Positions 34,704-42,834 are shown, counted from the stretch's first letter. The stretch is DNA of 64,000 nucleotides from Paenibacillus_E sp042676385 (GCF_042676385.1 NZ_JBHTHA010000015.1:39408-103407), one strand, 5' to 3'. Program-made: numbers and translations. Notes: generated from the letters alone by a model not told the origin.

Positions 34704-35432
34704 TTAGGTGAATCTCCAAAGGGCATTCGGAATCGTATCGTAACCAGACGACCCGAGAGCCTGTGCTGTTGGAATTCCAAGGTCAATAATGGCTCCATTA
34801 ATTTTCGTTGTATCACTCGGATATCCACAGAGGGTCCCCCGTGTCTCACCCTTATGCTGGACGTTAAATGGAATGTTCCCAGTCTGCCAATACGGATCTT
34901 CTGAACAACTATGGTATGGAACAAATGGCCCTACATCATAGCGCTGCGCTGTGACAGATTTTCCGGTTCCAGGATTATACACCACGACACTTGTACCGCA
35001 AGGAAGAACAGATGAGTATGCCGGTAAAGCTACGTAATATGTTGGTGGCGTATTTCCGCAATAGTCGCCTGTATGACCATCGAATGTCGTTGCATCCCCT
35101 TGGAACCATACACCTACACTCACACTCGACGTGTTTCCATAAGAATCGCGAACCGTTATTTTTCGCCCGCTTCCGTTACCCAAAACGGATGAAATCGTCA
35201 AGCTACCTGAGGTACCGGAACCGTTGCTTAAATAGACAGAACCGAGTGTATACGCTGTATCGCTTGATGCCGAGTTTGCGTAAATTGTGACGGAACCATT
35301 ATACGAAGTATCTGGAATGCCACTGGTTAGTGCTGTTACACTAATGGTAAATGCTTTACGTGCAATTACGCTTCCTGAATAATAACCTTCAATTGATACC
35401 GCATGCGGTGCCCCGATGGCTAATGTTGTCAT
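34704..35432 (-). CDS. Expansin/RlpA-like protein with Ig-like N-terminus, no signal peptide
   Basis: 242 residues. Residues about 5-110 form an Ig-like/immunoglobulin-type beta domain (SVTIYANSASSDTAYTLGSVYLSNG). Residues about 125-240 match a double-psi beta-barrel (GDYCGN, LPCGTSVVVYNPGTGKSV, RYDVGPFV, INGAIIDLGIPTAQALG), as in expansin-like wall-loosening proteins. Again there is no Sec signal (MTTLAIGAPHAVSIEGY). AAGGAG precedes the ATG by 11 bases. A leader RNA and SigO-like motif lie upstream. Confidence 0.72.
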   Translation of the reverse strand: MTTLAIGAPHAVSIEGYYSGSVIARKAFTISVTALTSGIPDTSYNGSVTIYANSASSDTAYTLGSVYLSNGSGTSGSLTISSVLGNGSGRKITVRDSYGNTSSVSVGVWFQGDATTFDGHTGDYCGNTPPTYYVALPAYSSVLPCGTSVVVYNPGTGKSVTAQRYDVGPFVPYHSCSEDPYWQTGNIPFNVQHKGETRGTLCGYPSDTTKINGAIIDLGIPTAQALGSSGYDTIPNALWRFT

Positions 35433-35465
35433 TAGAAAAGCACTCCTTAAAATTATTGTATTTTA

Positions 35466-35524
35466 GAACAAAAGGGATACATCATAGTTGTCGGCCTATC
35501 CCTGCCCGACAAGTTGTTTTGTTC
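35466..35524 (-). ncRNA. Pseudoknotted leader RNA, copy 3
   Basis: Outer stem GAACAAAA/TTTTGTTC (8 bp), inner stem TTGTCGG/CCGACAA (7 bp), loop AGGGAT complementary to ATCCCT before the outer 3' arm. The loop and its partner match copy 1 exactly while both stems differ compensatorily. Confidence 0.65.
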
Positions 35525-35530
35525 ATATAT

Positions 35531-35563
35531 TAAAAGTGATATTTGACCAATAAAAAAACAACC
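35531..35563 (-). promoter_or_regulatory. SigO-like promoter motif of the 35432 gene
   Basis: GGTTGTT-N17-TCACTTTT on the minus strand; one base longer than the other copies. Confidence 0.65.
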
Positions 35564-35641
35564 GTGATTAATTAAATTTTTTCCTAATCGAGTGTAAGTT
35601 GCTTATCCATGTGGAATGACTTCTGAATAAACATAAAAAAG

Positions 35642-35680
35642 ACCGACCTCTTAGCTAAAGATAAGAGGTCGGTTGTTTTG
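35642..35680. terminator. Strong hairpin between two promoters
   Basis: ACCGACCTCTTA...TAAGAGGTCGGT, a perfect 12-bp stem. On the minus strand it would end the 35817-36083 transcript, with T-rich sequence on both sides. Confidence 0.85.
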
Positions 35681-35816
35681 TTTTCTTTATAATGAACTTT
35701 TGTTTTGAAACGGACTGATTAGACTTATTCGTTTAAGAGGATTTACATAGACAAATGCGCAAGGTAGAAGGGCAGTTATCACTGTAAGACCAAACGATGG
35801 GGGCTTACGTGGCAAT

Positions 35817-36083
35817 CTATTTTCCACATACTTTCATCTGTTCATGGTCATTCTTGCAATAAAAGCTTTCGTCTTCAACTCCCGTCAATCCACAATCTAC
35901 TGACTTTGAATATCTAGTCATACAATCAGCCTCCAATGATTTCAGCCATGTCGCATAATACTGCGCTACTTTATCATAAAATTCTTGATCTCTTGGATCA
36001 CATTGTAGAAGGCAGCCCGCTAATCTGCAGAGTTCCTTCCGTAGTGCTAATATACGAGTCATATAGGACTCATTACTTGTCAT
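35817..36083 (-). CDS. Small Cys-rich protein in the SigO-like regulon
   Basis: 88 residues, soluble, seven Cys (ELCRLAGCLLQCDP, EADC, VDCG, YCKND, VCGK), helical N-terminal half. No signal peptide and no recognised family. GGAG lies eight bases before the ATG. The SigO-like motif ends about 30 bases upstream, without a structured leader. It might be a chaperone, inhibitor or anti-sigma-like partner; nothing in the sequence decides this. Confidence 0.68.
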   Translation of the reverse strand: MTSNESYMTRILALRKELCRLAGCLLQCDPRDQEFYDKVAQYYATWLKSLEADCMTRYSKSVDCGLTGVEDESFYCKNDHEQMKVCGK

Positions 36084-36113
36084 GTAGAAAGCTCCTTTCA
36101 GTCTTTTTTTCTT

Positions 36114-36144
36114 TAAAGTGAAAGAACTGCAAAAATAAACAACC
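36114..36144 (-). promoter_or_regulatory. SigO-like promoter motif of the 36083 gene
   Basis: GGTTGTT-N16-TCACTTTA on the minus strand. Confidence 0.7.
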
Positions 36145-36238
36145 TAGATGGAATGATTTAATCTAAACACTTTAGAAATCCACTTTAACATTTATCGCGA
36201 CGAAACATAATATTTTCCAAATTAAGTATGCTTTGTGG

Positions 36239-36292
36239 TATAATATATATGCGACAGGAACGCACGATCTCTTTTTTAGAGATCATTTTTTC
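36239..36292 (+). promoter_or_regulatory. Sigma-A-like -10 box followed by a terminator hairpin
   Basis: TATAAT at 36239-36244 with a weak upstream element, then GATCTCT-ttttt-AGAGATC (36266-36284) and ATTTTTT. It could be a basal, attenuated promoter of the sigma operon. Confidence 0.5.
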
Positions 36293-36422
36293 ATGAAAAA
36301 ACTAACAAACATTCGTTCCTTCAGTTGTCTTCAATCCTCCTGATGTGTTGAAATTCAAAACAATTCTTGAGAATTCATTGCCACTTTTTTTTAAAAAAAA
36401 TTATACGAACATTAGTTTCTGT

Positions 36423-36453
36423 GGTTGTTTTTTAACTAATAAATTTCACTTTA
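36423..36453 (+). promoter_or_regulatory. SigO-like promoter motif of the sigma operon (autoregulation)
   Basis: GGTTGTT-N16-TCACTTTA on the plus strand, 39 bases before the sigma start codon. Confidence 0.75.
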
Positions 36454-36491
36454 ATAATAGAGAAAGAGTTAGAATTGGAGTGATAAATAGA

Positions 36492-37091
36492 ATGATTTCA
36501 ACGGCACAATTAGAAAAATTTGAGGAGTATCGTTTAAAGAACTCCATCCTATTTTCGAATCCGTTAATACGAAAGTTTTTTGAGAATGAAGATAATATTG
36601 TGTTGATTCTCAAAACACTTGATGGAGATTCTGATAGCCAAAATGAATTAGAAATTACCTTCCGTAAATATTTCTTTCGAATTCGCTTTGTCAAATTCCT
36701 TGTTTCTACCATTAAATTTGTTGCTATTGATCAAATGCGCATTCATCAAAAAAGAGATAAACGAGACCAACTTATTTTTGATCGTCCTGTATCCGAAAAT
36801 GGCGAGTCTACTACACTTGGAGAGCTGTTAGTCCATAGTCAAATTGTAAAAGATCCAGAAATATGTGTGTCGGATCCACTCCAATTTCAATCTTCATTTA
36901 CTAATGAAAATTTAGCCAATGCATTTGCTATGCTCTCACAGAAACAACAGATGATAACTACCCTCTGTTATGCATTGTGCTATCAAGATAACGAAATTTC
37001 AAAAATACTTGGTGTCTCTCCCCAAGCTGTTTGCAAGACCAGGAACCTAGCCTTACAAAAATTAAGGCTTGCTATGCCAGAAAGGAGGTGA
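36492..37091 (+). CDS. SigO (YvrI)-like sigma factor
   Basis: 199 residues. The C-terminal region 4 helix-turn-helix (LSQKQQMITTLCYALCYQDNEISKILGVSPQAVCKTRNLALQKL) is clear, while region 2 is poorly conserved, as in B. subtilis SigO, which needs the RsoA subunit to supply region-2 function. The ATG at 36492 (GGAGTG upstream) is used because the longer frame would begin before the promoter motif. It is followed by YvrJ-like and RsoA-like genes in one operon. It is the presumed reader of the GGTTGTT/TCACTTTA motif. Confidence 0.8.
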   Translation: MISTAQLEKFEEYRLKNSILFSNPLIRKFFENEDNIVLILKTLDGDSDSQNELEITFRKYFFRIRFVKFLVSTIKFVAIDQMRIHQKRDKRDQLIFDRPVSENGESTTLGELLVHSQIVKDPEICVSDPLQFQSSFTNENLANAFAMLSQKQQMITTLCYALCYQDNEISKILGVSPQAVCKTRNLALQKLRLAMPERR

Positions 37092-37096
37092 TCAAT

Positions 37097-37264
37097 TTGG
37101 ATAGTACCAACTTATTAACTGCGATCAGCCAAGTCGGTTTCCCTATTGTCCTCACTGGTTATTTACTCATGCGATTTGAAAGAAAATTAGAAATTTTAAC
37201 AGATACCATTAATAAATTAACTGAAGTTATTATTCAAAATAGCGGGGGCAGCCATGGAAAATGA
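37097..37264 (+). CDS. YvrJ-family one-helix membrane protein
   Basis: 55 residues, TTG start after AAAGGAGGTGATC, whose Shine-Dalgarno overlaps the sigma stop codon. The ISQVGFPIVLTGYLLMRFERKLE segment is the YvrJ family signature: one membrane helix with a charged amphipathic tail, an outline also seen in BhlA/UviB-type holins. In B. subtilis yvrJ is co-transcribed with the SigO target oxdC. Here it lies between the two sigma subunits. Confidence 0.8.
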   Translation: MDSTNLLTAISQVGFPIVLTGYLLMRFERKLEILTDTINKLTEVIIQNSGGSHGK

Positions 37265-37562
37265 ATTGTTCGATTTAGTTTTAAAGGCTCAAAATGGCGA
37301 TAGTAAAGCTCTCGATTTAATTATCACATCTGTTTCGCCGACTATTCAAAGTGTTCGAAAACAAATTAAGTATGATCGAAGAGATGATTTAGAGCAAAAT
37401 CTAATTGAGGCCTTGATAAAGAAAATTCTGAGTTACGATTTAAAACAAACTCCCGATTTCTCTTCATTTTGCCGCCAGATTTCAAATGGTGGTGACGAGT
37501 ATGAATCGCTTGTTCACTTACTTCAGCAAAAGGAATCCGAAAGACCTCATAGCACTGGCTAA
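37254..37562 (+). CDS. RsoA-like sigma co-factor
   Basis: 102 residues, overlapping the YvrJ-like gene by 11 bases. The start MENELFDLVLKAQNGDSKALDLIITSVSPTI is the helix-turn-helix/region-2-like domain of RsoA (YvrHa), followed by the DDLEQNLIEALIKKI sigma region 2 helix. It probably supplies core-binding and -10 recognition to the SigO-like subunit. The last seven residues are read from the 37543 repeat, so the natural C-terminus may have been altered. Confidence 0.78.
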   Translation: MENELFDLVLKAQNGDSKALDLIITSVSPTIQSVRKQIKYDRRDDLEQNLIEALIKKILSYDLKQTPDFSSFCRQISNGGDEYESLVHLLQQKESERPHSTG

Positions 37563-37732
37563 GGAACTGAAAAGCATAAATGCAAATCCGAATATGGACT
37601 GAGAGCTTCGCTTGGGGAAAGTCCTAAGCAATATTGAAGTTGCGCAAGAGATTTTGTCCGTCCCGCGCAAACGAAGTGTCTAATCCTCACGATACCACAA
37701 GTAACCTTTTGGCCCTGCCAAGAGGTTTTTTT
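37543..37732 (+). repeat. Direct repeat flanking the sigma island, right copy
   Basis: Homologous to 29631-29796 in the same orientation, with 25 extra bases. Its best frame reads KDLIALAKELKSINANPNMD then a stop, then ELRLGKVLSNIEVAQEILSVPRKR, a decayed gene end, followed by the shared terminator CCAAGAGGTTTTTTT. Confidence 0.8.
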
Positions 37733-38077
37733 GCATCCTATCATAGGTAATAGCGTTTTTGCTAGGATATATATTTACAATTTATCCCATATCAGCAATT
37801 GTTGCCGGCCCTGATCGGCAGCCTCATTACGCTAACTGGCAGATTTACTCAAAAAACTGGCATGAAAGAACGGCTAATTAAACGGAGACCACTGAAAAAC
37901 CACGAATAGACCGATTAAAGCCATTTACAGGCTGAACAAGGTCTTTTTGTATCGCATCAAACAGTCAGAGAACTTTTTCAGTGGCCTCATTAAACGGGCG
38001 CATTTTTTTGCGTTTCCGATGTTACAAATCAGGGCCTTACATTGTTATATGTGCAAACGTAAAGGAGCTGAGGAAAG
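37733..38077. other. Intergenic stretch with palindromic repeats
   Basis: Holds a dispersed palindrome (GCCGGCcctgatCGGCAGCC near 37803-37825, tail CTAACTGGCAG), a weak AGACC/GGTCT hairpin near 37910-37955 and a GCGC/GCG hairpin near 38000. No gene is seen. TGTTACA near 38028 could be part of the promoter for the next operon. Confidence 0.5.
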
Positions 38078-39268
38078 ATGAACGACTTGACATGTATAAT
38101 TATCGGAGGCGGCTATGCAGGGCTACAAGCGCTCAAACAAATACAGGCAACGACACGGGGCATGGCGAACGGACAGCCGATTCGGTTTGTTCTGATCGAT
38201 AAGCAGCCCGGTCACTTGCGCAAATTGAGAATGTTCCGTCCGACCGCGGTCGAGGAAGAGATTGTGATTCCATGGAATAACTTGGTTTTAAAGGGATTCG
38301 AATTCGTGCAAGGTACGGTTACGTCCGTGGATAGCGGGGAAAAACGGATTCTATATACGGATGTGCAAGGAAATAATGCCTGCATGCATTTCGACCTTTT
38401 AGTCGTGGCGGTCGGCAGCATCGTTCGGCGACCGGATCTCGATCAGGGAGGCATCGCCTTGACCGACCCACAAGCCGCGGCAAACATCCGGGAACACTGG
38501 CGTGTCAACCTGCGGAAGGCTGCCGACGAGACGAATCCTGAGGAACGAAAGAGACTGATGACCATCATGGTTGCGGGAGCAGGCATCAGCGGCATTGAGA
38601 CGTCCGCCGAGCTGGCGCTCGCCATTCAGAAGGAAGCAGCGGCGCTGGGGCTGAATCCGTCCGATGCCTCCGTCTATTTGCTGAATGCACAGGAAAGACT
38701 GCTCCCGGAAGTGTCGAAGAAATTTAGACGGAGGTTGGATCAGCAGCTCATCGAATGTGGAGTAACAGTGCTTCACAATCGTAGGGCGTTACGAGAGGAA
38801 GCAGGAGCGGTGACGCTCAGGGGCGGCGATTGTCTGGCGGCCTCCCTATGTATATGGACACTCGGCTTGATACCCAATCCGGGACTGCGGGGTTTGGGCT
38901 TGCCGCTTACTCCTGATGGGAAGGTACTGGTGGATGAATGTTATCGCGTCCAAGGGATGTCGAACGTTTACAGCATTGGGGACTGTGCGGGAATCGTCGA
39001 TCCGAGAGACGGCAGAGCAACTCAGATGACGTGCTTTGAAGCTGGGGAGCAGGGGTTACGACTGGGGAAAATCGTGATGGCAGATTTGGAGGGCCGTCCG
39101 GCTCCAAGTCATCATTCAGCCAAGTCGAATATGGATGCTTTCACCATCGCATTGGGGCAAAAAGGAGTGTTCTGGATACGTACATGGGGACTCGATATGG
39201 TAATGTCAGGAAAGATTCCCGGGAGAATCAAGAAGCTGGTAGAGGATGCCGCCAGTATGCTTAGATAG
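38078..39268 (+). CDS. NADH-dehydrogenase-2-like FAD oxidoreductase
   Basis: 396 residues. N-terminal FAD motif IIIGGGYAGLQ, internal NAD(P) motif VAGAGISGIETSAEL and C-terminal FAD motif VYSIGDCAG define a two-dinucleotide-binding-domain flavoprotein of the NDH-2 type; no membrane anchor is obvious. It ends 22 bases before an ECF41-type sigma gene. ECF41 factors are usually encoded with an oxidoreductase or carboxymuconolactone decarboxylase, so this is the likely partner. Confidence 0.87.
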   Translation: MNDLTCIIIGGGYAGLQALKQIQATTRGMANGQPIRFVLIDKQPGHLRKLRMFRPTAVEEEIVIPWNNLVLKGFEFVQGTVTSVDSGEKRILYTDVQGNNACMHFDLLVVAVGSIVRRPDLDQGGIALTDPQAAANIREHWRVNLRKAADETNPEERKRLMTIMVAGAGISGIETSAELALAIQKEAAALGLNPSDASVYLLNAQERLLPEVSKKFRRRLDQQLIECGVTVLHNRRALREEAGAVTLRGGDCLAASLCIWTLGLIPNPGLRGLGLPLTPDGKVLVDECYRVQGMSNVYSIGDCAGIVDPRDGRATQMTCFEAGEQGLRLGKIVMADLEGRPAPSHHSAKSNMDAFTIALGQKGVFWIRTWGLDMVMSGKIPGRIKKLVEDAASMLR

Positions 39269-39290
39269 AAAATGAAAGGAGGGACAGCGA

Positions 39291-40154
39291 TTGGAAGAAC
39301 TTTACGATCAATATAAATCGCTGCTGTTCACTCTGGCTTATCAGTTGACCGGTTCTGCGGCAGACGCGGAAGATGCGGTGCAGGACGTGTTTGTTAAGGC
39401 ATGCGACGTACATCCCGAACGGTTAGAGGAGCCGAAGGCATATTTGTGCAAAATGGTAACCAATCACTGCCTCAATCAGCTGAAGTCGGCGCGGAAGAGA
39501 AGGGAAATGTACGTCGGTCCTTGGCTCCCAGAACCGATTCGGACGCCGGAAGCGGATACGCTCGAGACGACAGTCGTCCGCCGCGATTTGCTGTCTTACG
39601 CAATGCTCGTACTGCTCGAGCGGCTAACTCCGACAGAGCGGATGGTTTTCGTCCTGCGTGAGGCGCTTGGCTTCGATTATCCCGAAATAGCTGAACTGCT
39701 CGACAAGCGAGAGACGAATTGCCGCATGTTGATGAGCCGGGCAAGAAGCAAGATGGGCATATCCGAGGAAGAGCCGGTCGCGGCCGAAGCGATCGAATTG
39801 GAATGGGTTAGCCGGTTCCTCGCATCCCTCGAACAAGGTAACGTCGACCATGTGCTGTGCCTGCTTTCTGAAGATGTCATGCTCGTCTCCGACGGGGGCG
39901 GAAAAGTACTCGCCTTTACGCGTCCGATACAAACGCGCGATCAAGTGGCCCGAATCCTTGCTGGCGCGTTCGAGGGCATAAAGCCCTATTATCAGGGAAG
40001 TCTTCAATCCGAGTCTGCCCCTCTGAACGGTGAGACCGGTATCGTACTCCGTTCGGGGGACGAAACCGTCGCTGCTATATTTTTGCAGCACCGACACGGA
40101 AAGCTTGCCAGAATCTACTTCATACGAAACCCGGATAAGCTTACCCGGGTTTAG
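39291..40154 (+). CDS. ECF41-family sigma factor (SigJ-like)
   Basis: 287 residues. Sigma regions 2 and 4 (about 1-165) are followed by an NTF2/SnoaL-like C-terminal domain. The ECF41 hallmarks WLPEP (linker), DGGGK and NPDKL are all present; the C-terminal domain is known to control activity in this group instead of a separate anti-sigma. TTG start after AAAGGAGGGA. A hairpin (AACCCGG/CCCGGGTT) overlaps the stop codon region. Confidence 0.9.
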   Translation: MEELYDQYKSLLFTLAYQLTGSAADAEDAVQDVFVKACDVHPERLEEPKAYLCKMVTNHCLNQLKSARKRREMYVGPWLPEPIRTPEADTLETTVVRRDLLSYAMLVLLERLTPTERMVFVLREALGFDYPEIAELLDKRETNCRMLMSRARSKMGISEEEPVAAEAIELEWVSRFLASLEQGNVDHVLCLLSEDVMLVSDGGGKVLAFTRPIQTRDQVARILAGAFEGIKPYYQGSLQSESAPLNGETGIVLRSGDETVAAIFLQHRHGKLARIYFIRNPDKLTRV

Positions 40155-40299
40155 GTAGTCAACTGCAGATTTTTCAATCATGTTTGGAACCGGGAAACTA
40201 ATATAAAGGCGTTCTAAGCCTCCTTTTAAGTTTGATGAACATTACATCATAAGACTAAACATTCCTGTATAGCCTAAGAAATGGGCTTTGTCAAAAAAG

Positions 40300-40361
40300 G
40301 AGCGCCTCGGTATGATGGGTTTGTCGACGGGTAGATACCCAACACCATCAAGGAGGCGCTC
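40300..40361 (+). ncRNA. IS110 upstream stem-loop (possible bridge-RNA remnant)
   Basis: GAGCGCCTC (40300-40308) pairs with GAGGCGCTC (40353-40361), with an inner TGATGG/CCATCA stem, directly before the transposase start. IS110 elements encode their bridge RNA in the noncoding end beside the recombinase gene. Confidence 0.45.
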
Positions 40362-40366
40362 TTATT

Positions 40367-41125
40367 ATGAAGTTTAAGCAATCAGACGGACAAAATCAAC
40401 GTAGTTGTGGGCATAGATATGGCAAAGGAAACTCAAGTAGCTCAAGCTACTAATTATCGAGGCATTATCCTTACAAATCAGCGCCTTTTCTTCAAAAACA
40501 CACTTCTAGGATTTGAAAAGTTACATCGTTGGATGGAAGGCTTGCAACAAAAACATCGATTAAAGAGCATCATAATTGGCATGGAGCCAACGGGACACTA
40601 CTGGTACAGTTTGGCAAACTGGCTGGTGGAAAAAGGCCTAAACGTTGTTCTAGTGAATCCAGCAACGACGAAACGAAACAAGGAGAACCGAGATAATTGT
40701 CCTTCCAAAAGTGATCCTAAGGATGCCCTTGTTATAGCAGATGTTGTTAGCCGTGGCTATTACTATGAATACATCCGACAAGCAACTCATTTTCAGAGGT
40801 TACGGACCCTAATGAGTGATCGGGAATTTTGGGTAACAAATAGTGTTCGGATGCAAAATCGGATCGTTCGTTGGTTGGATATACGCTTCCCTGAGTATGC
40901 TTCGGTGTTTAAAGATTGGACCTGTCCACGATCCCTAGCAACACTCAAAGATTTCCCATCCCCGCTGGATTTAAAAGGTCAATCTACTTCAGAAGTTATT
41001 ACAGGTTGGAGAAAATATATGAAGCGAGCTGGAGGCTCTACACACGAATCTTAGTCGGCATGGTGCATTCTAAGGAGTCGTTTACTCCTGAAAAAACAGT
41101 CATTCAGTATACTCAGGCTGCTTAA
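40367..41125 (+). pseudogene. IS110-family transposase, decayed
   Basis: The start MKFKQSDGQNQR at 40367 is out of frame with VVGIDMAKETQVAQ from about 40405, consistent with a deletion of roughly 25 bases. The RuvC-like DEDD domain (GIDMAKE, GMEPTGHYWY, SDPKDALVIADV) is readable up to about 41020. The Transposase_20 domain with its catalytic Ser is missing; only a short out-of-frame tail (RILVGMVHSKESF...) remains. It is not active. Confidence 0.85.
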
Positions 41126-41148
41126 CATGATCGAACTAACGTAAATTG

Positions 41149-41471
41149 ATTCATTCGCAGGACTTCAAACAAAGAAAGCACGGAGGACCGAGTTCGTTTC
41201 CCATAAGGGCACAGACCCATCCGCTAAACGCTATCGGTCTCCACACCTTGGATAGGTGTAACGAAGGAATGTAAGGGCATCGACCCGTAGAGCCTTGGGA
41301 TGGTTAGTCTCCAGGGAAATGTGGAGCATGCGTGCAGTAGATTTTTAAATGGGGAAATGTTCCATTTGTTTCTTCTGTTCCCGCATGCCTTAAATGGCCA
41401 CCACGGGGTCGAATAAGTCCAACTTCATTTCGTTTATGCTAACCCAAAGTGATGAAATCCTGCGAATGAAT
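41149..41471. mobile_element. 323-base noncoding segment with 14-bp inverted ends
   Basis: ATTCATTCGCAGGA (41149-41162) and TCCTGCGAATGAAT (41458-41471) are perfect inverted repeats. The interior has no ORF but several stems and the words GACCCGTAGAGCCTTG and AATGTGGAGCATGCG, which I associate from memory with noncoding ends of IS110-type elements. It may be the right part of the IS110 copy or a separate small non-autonomous element. Confidence 0.5.
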
Positions 41472-41579
41472 GAGTATTCGTTAGATAAATCCTTAATATT
41501 GAGGGACGGAGAACGTTAGTTGAAAAACGAGAGGATACTGCGAGACTGAGGTGAAATACAAAGCAGATGGGGTGGGTAC

Positions 41580-42212
41580 TTGTTAATAAACAAGGTGTTC
41601 GAAAAGTCGGCATTATTACATAAGCATGGGACAGAGATAGATCTTTCAGATCCTCTCCCTAAAATTGACATGAGTAAATGGAACGCTCTGGTCGCTGCAC
41701 TGAATAAGGCACTTCCAGTTGCTTTGAAGAAGATATATTTAGAGGAAACAAGTGGCTTAATTTTTAAATGGTCTGCCTCAAAAGAAAAGTTTGGTGATCC
41801 ATGTAAAAGGGGCTATCTGCACTTGCTCTCGCCTGAAGAAATAATTACAACTTATGGTGAAATGCTTAAAATGGTTCAGGAATCAAAGAATAGTCATGAG
41901 TTTAGCACGAATGTTGGGTTACAGGCTCTAGTTGTAGATTGGCCCAATTGGATACCCATAACTAGGTTCCCCAATGGAGATTTATTTTGTATAGATGTAA
42001 CAAAAAATTTTTCCATAGTTTTTTTAGAGCATGATGTAATGGATGGAGGTCCATATATACACGGGACAACTATTGCAAGGAATCTTGAAAAATTGTTGGA
42101 ACTGTGGGACAAAATAGCTTTTGCTGATGTATATGATTGGTCTAAATACTGTAATGAGAAAGGGATTGATATTGAAAACCCACTGTTTAATAGTATTCGT
42201 TCATTAAAGTAA
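41580..42212 (+). CDS. SMI1/KNR4 (SUKH)-like protein
   Basis: 210 residues. The LPVALKKIYLEETSGLIFKWSA segment, the GLQALVVDWPNWIPITRFPNGDLFCIDV core (Trp and Asp of the SUKH fold) and the GTTIARNLEKLLELW helix fit SMI1/KNR4, a family common among immunity proteins of polymorphic toxins. No toxin gene lies beside it, so it may be an orphan immunity gene. The TTG start is uncertain. Confidence 0.72.
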   Translation: MLINKVFEKSALLHKHGTEIDLSDPLPKIDMSKWNALVAALNKALPVALKKIYLEETSGLIFKWSASKEKFGDPCKRGYLHLLSPEEIITTYGEMLKMVQESKNSHEFSTNVGLQALVVDWPNWIPITRFPNGDLFCIDVTKNFSIVFLEHDVMDGGPYIHGTTIARNLEKLLELWDKIAFADVYDWSKYCNEKGIDIENPLFNSIRSLK

Positions 42213-42269
42213 CTGGGAACAATAGTGCAATTGTATAGGGTGATAACTTACATTTTGTGAGGTAATTTC

Positions 42270-42809
42270 ATGATTAATTTTCTATACCATTATTTTGATG
42301 AATCAACAGGTCCTTTTCAAAATTTATCAGATTTAGAACCAGAAGATGCGGAGAGAACACTTCAAGATATTCGCGTCCAGAAGAAAGGATTCGCAAGCAA
42401 AAGATCCACAGACTACCTAACAATTCGACGAAGTCTTGAAAAAACAGCAAGAGAACTGTTTATGTTAAAGGGCGGCAAGCCTATTCGAAACTCTCCACAT
42501 TACATGACTGTTGGAGAATGTCCGTGGCTCTTAGAGTGGTTTGAAAAGGGAAAGGAGCTTTATATTCGTATTAGAGAATTCGATTCTAATTCCATAAGCT
42601 TTACTTATGGAGGTTTGTTTCCAACGATGAGATACCAGGATGGAAAGAAATATCGAGGTCAAATTTATACATTACATGAGATTAATGAAGTAATAGAAGA
42701 ATTCGGATTACCTCAGGTTTGGAATCCCCTGGGTAATAAAGGACCCGAGAGGTACATAGAAGTTCAAGTCTGGGATGATAAGCCATTGACCCGGAGGTTG
42801 TTAAACTAA
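42270..42809 (+). CDS. Conserved hypothetical protein
   Basis: 179 residues, soluble. Regions such as RSTDYLTIRRSLEKTARELF and SFTYGGLFPTMRYQDGKKYRGQIYT look well conserved, and I recall similar unannotated proteins in Bacillus relatives, but no function is known. ATG preceded by GAGGTAA. It is next to a SUKH-type gene, which suggests a toxin-immunity or similar accessory setting. Confidence 0.7.
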   Translation: MINFLYHYFDESTGPFQNLSDLEPEDAERTLQDIRVQKKGFASKRSTDYLTIRRSLEKTARELFMLKGGKPIRNSPHYMTVGECPWLLEWFEKGKELYIRIREFDSNSISFTYGGLFPTMRYQDGKKYRGQIYTLHEINEVIEEFGLPQVWNPLGNKGPERYIEVQVWDDKPLTRRLLN

Positions 42810-42834
42810 CGAGTACGTTAGTTGATTGAAAAAG

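Noticed and set aside
37031..37096. Longer N-terminus for the YvrJ-like protein
   Set aside because: It would overlap the sigma gene by 61 bases, while the TTG at 37097 follows an excellent ribosome site and matches the family start.
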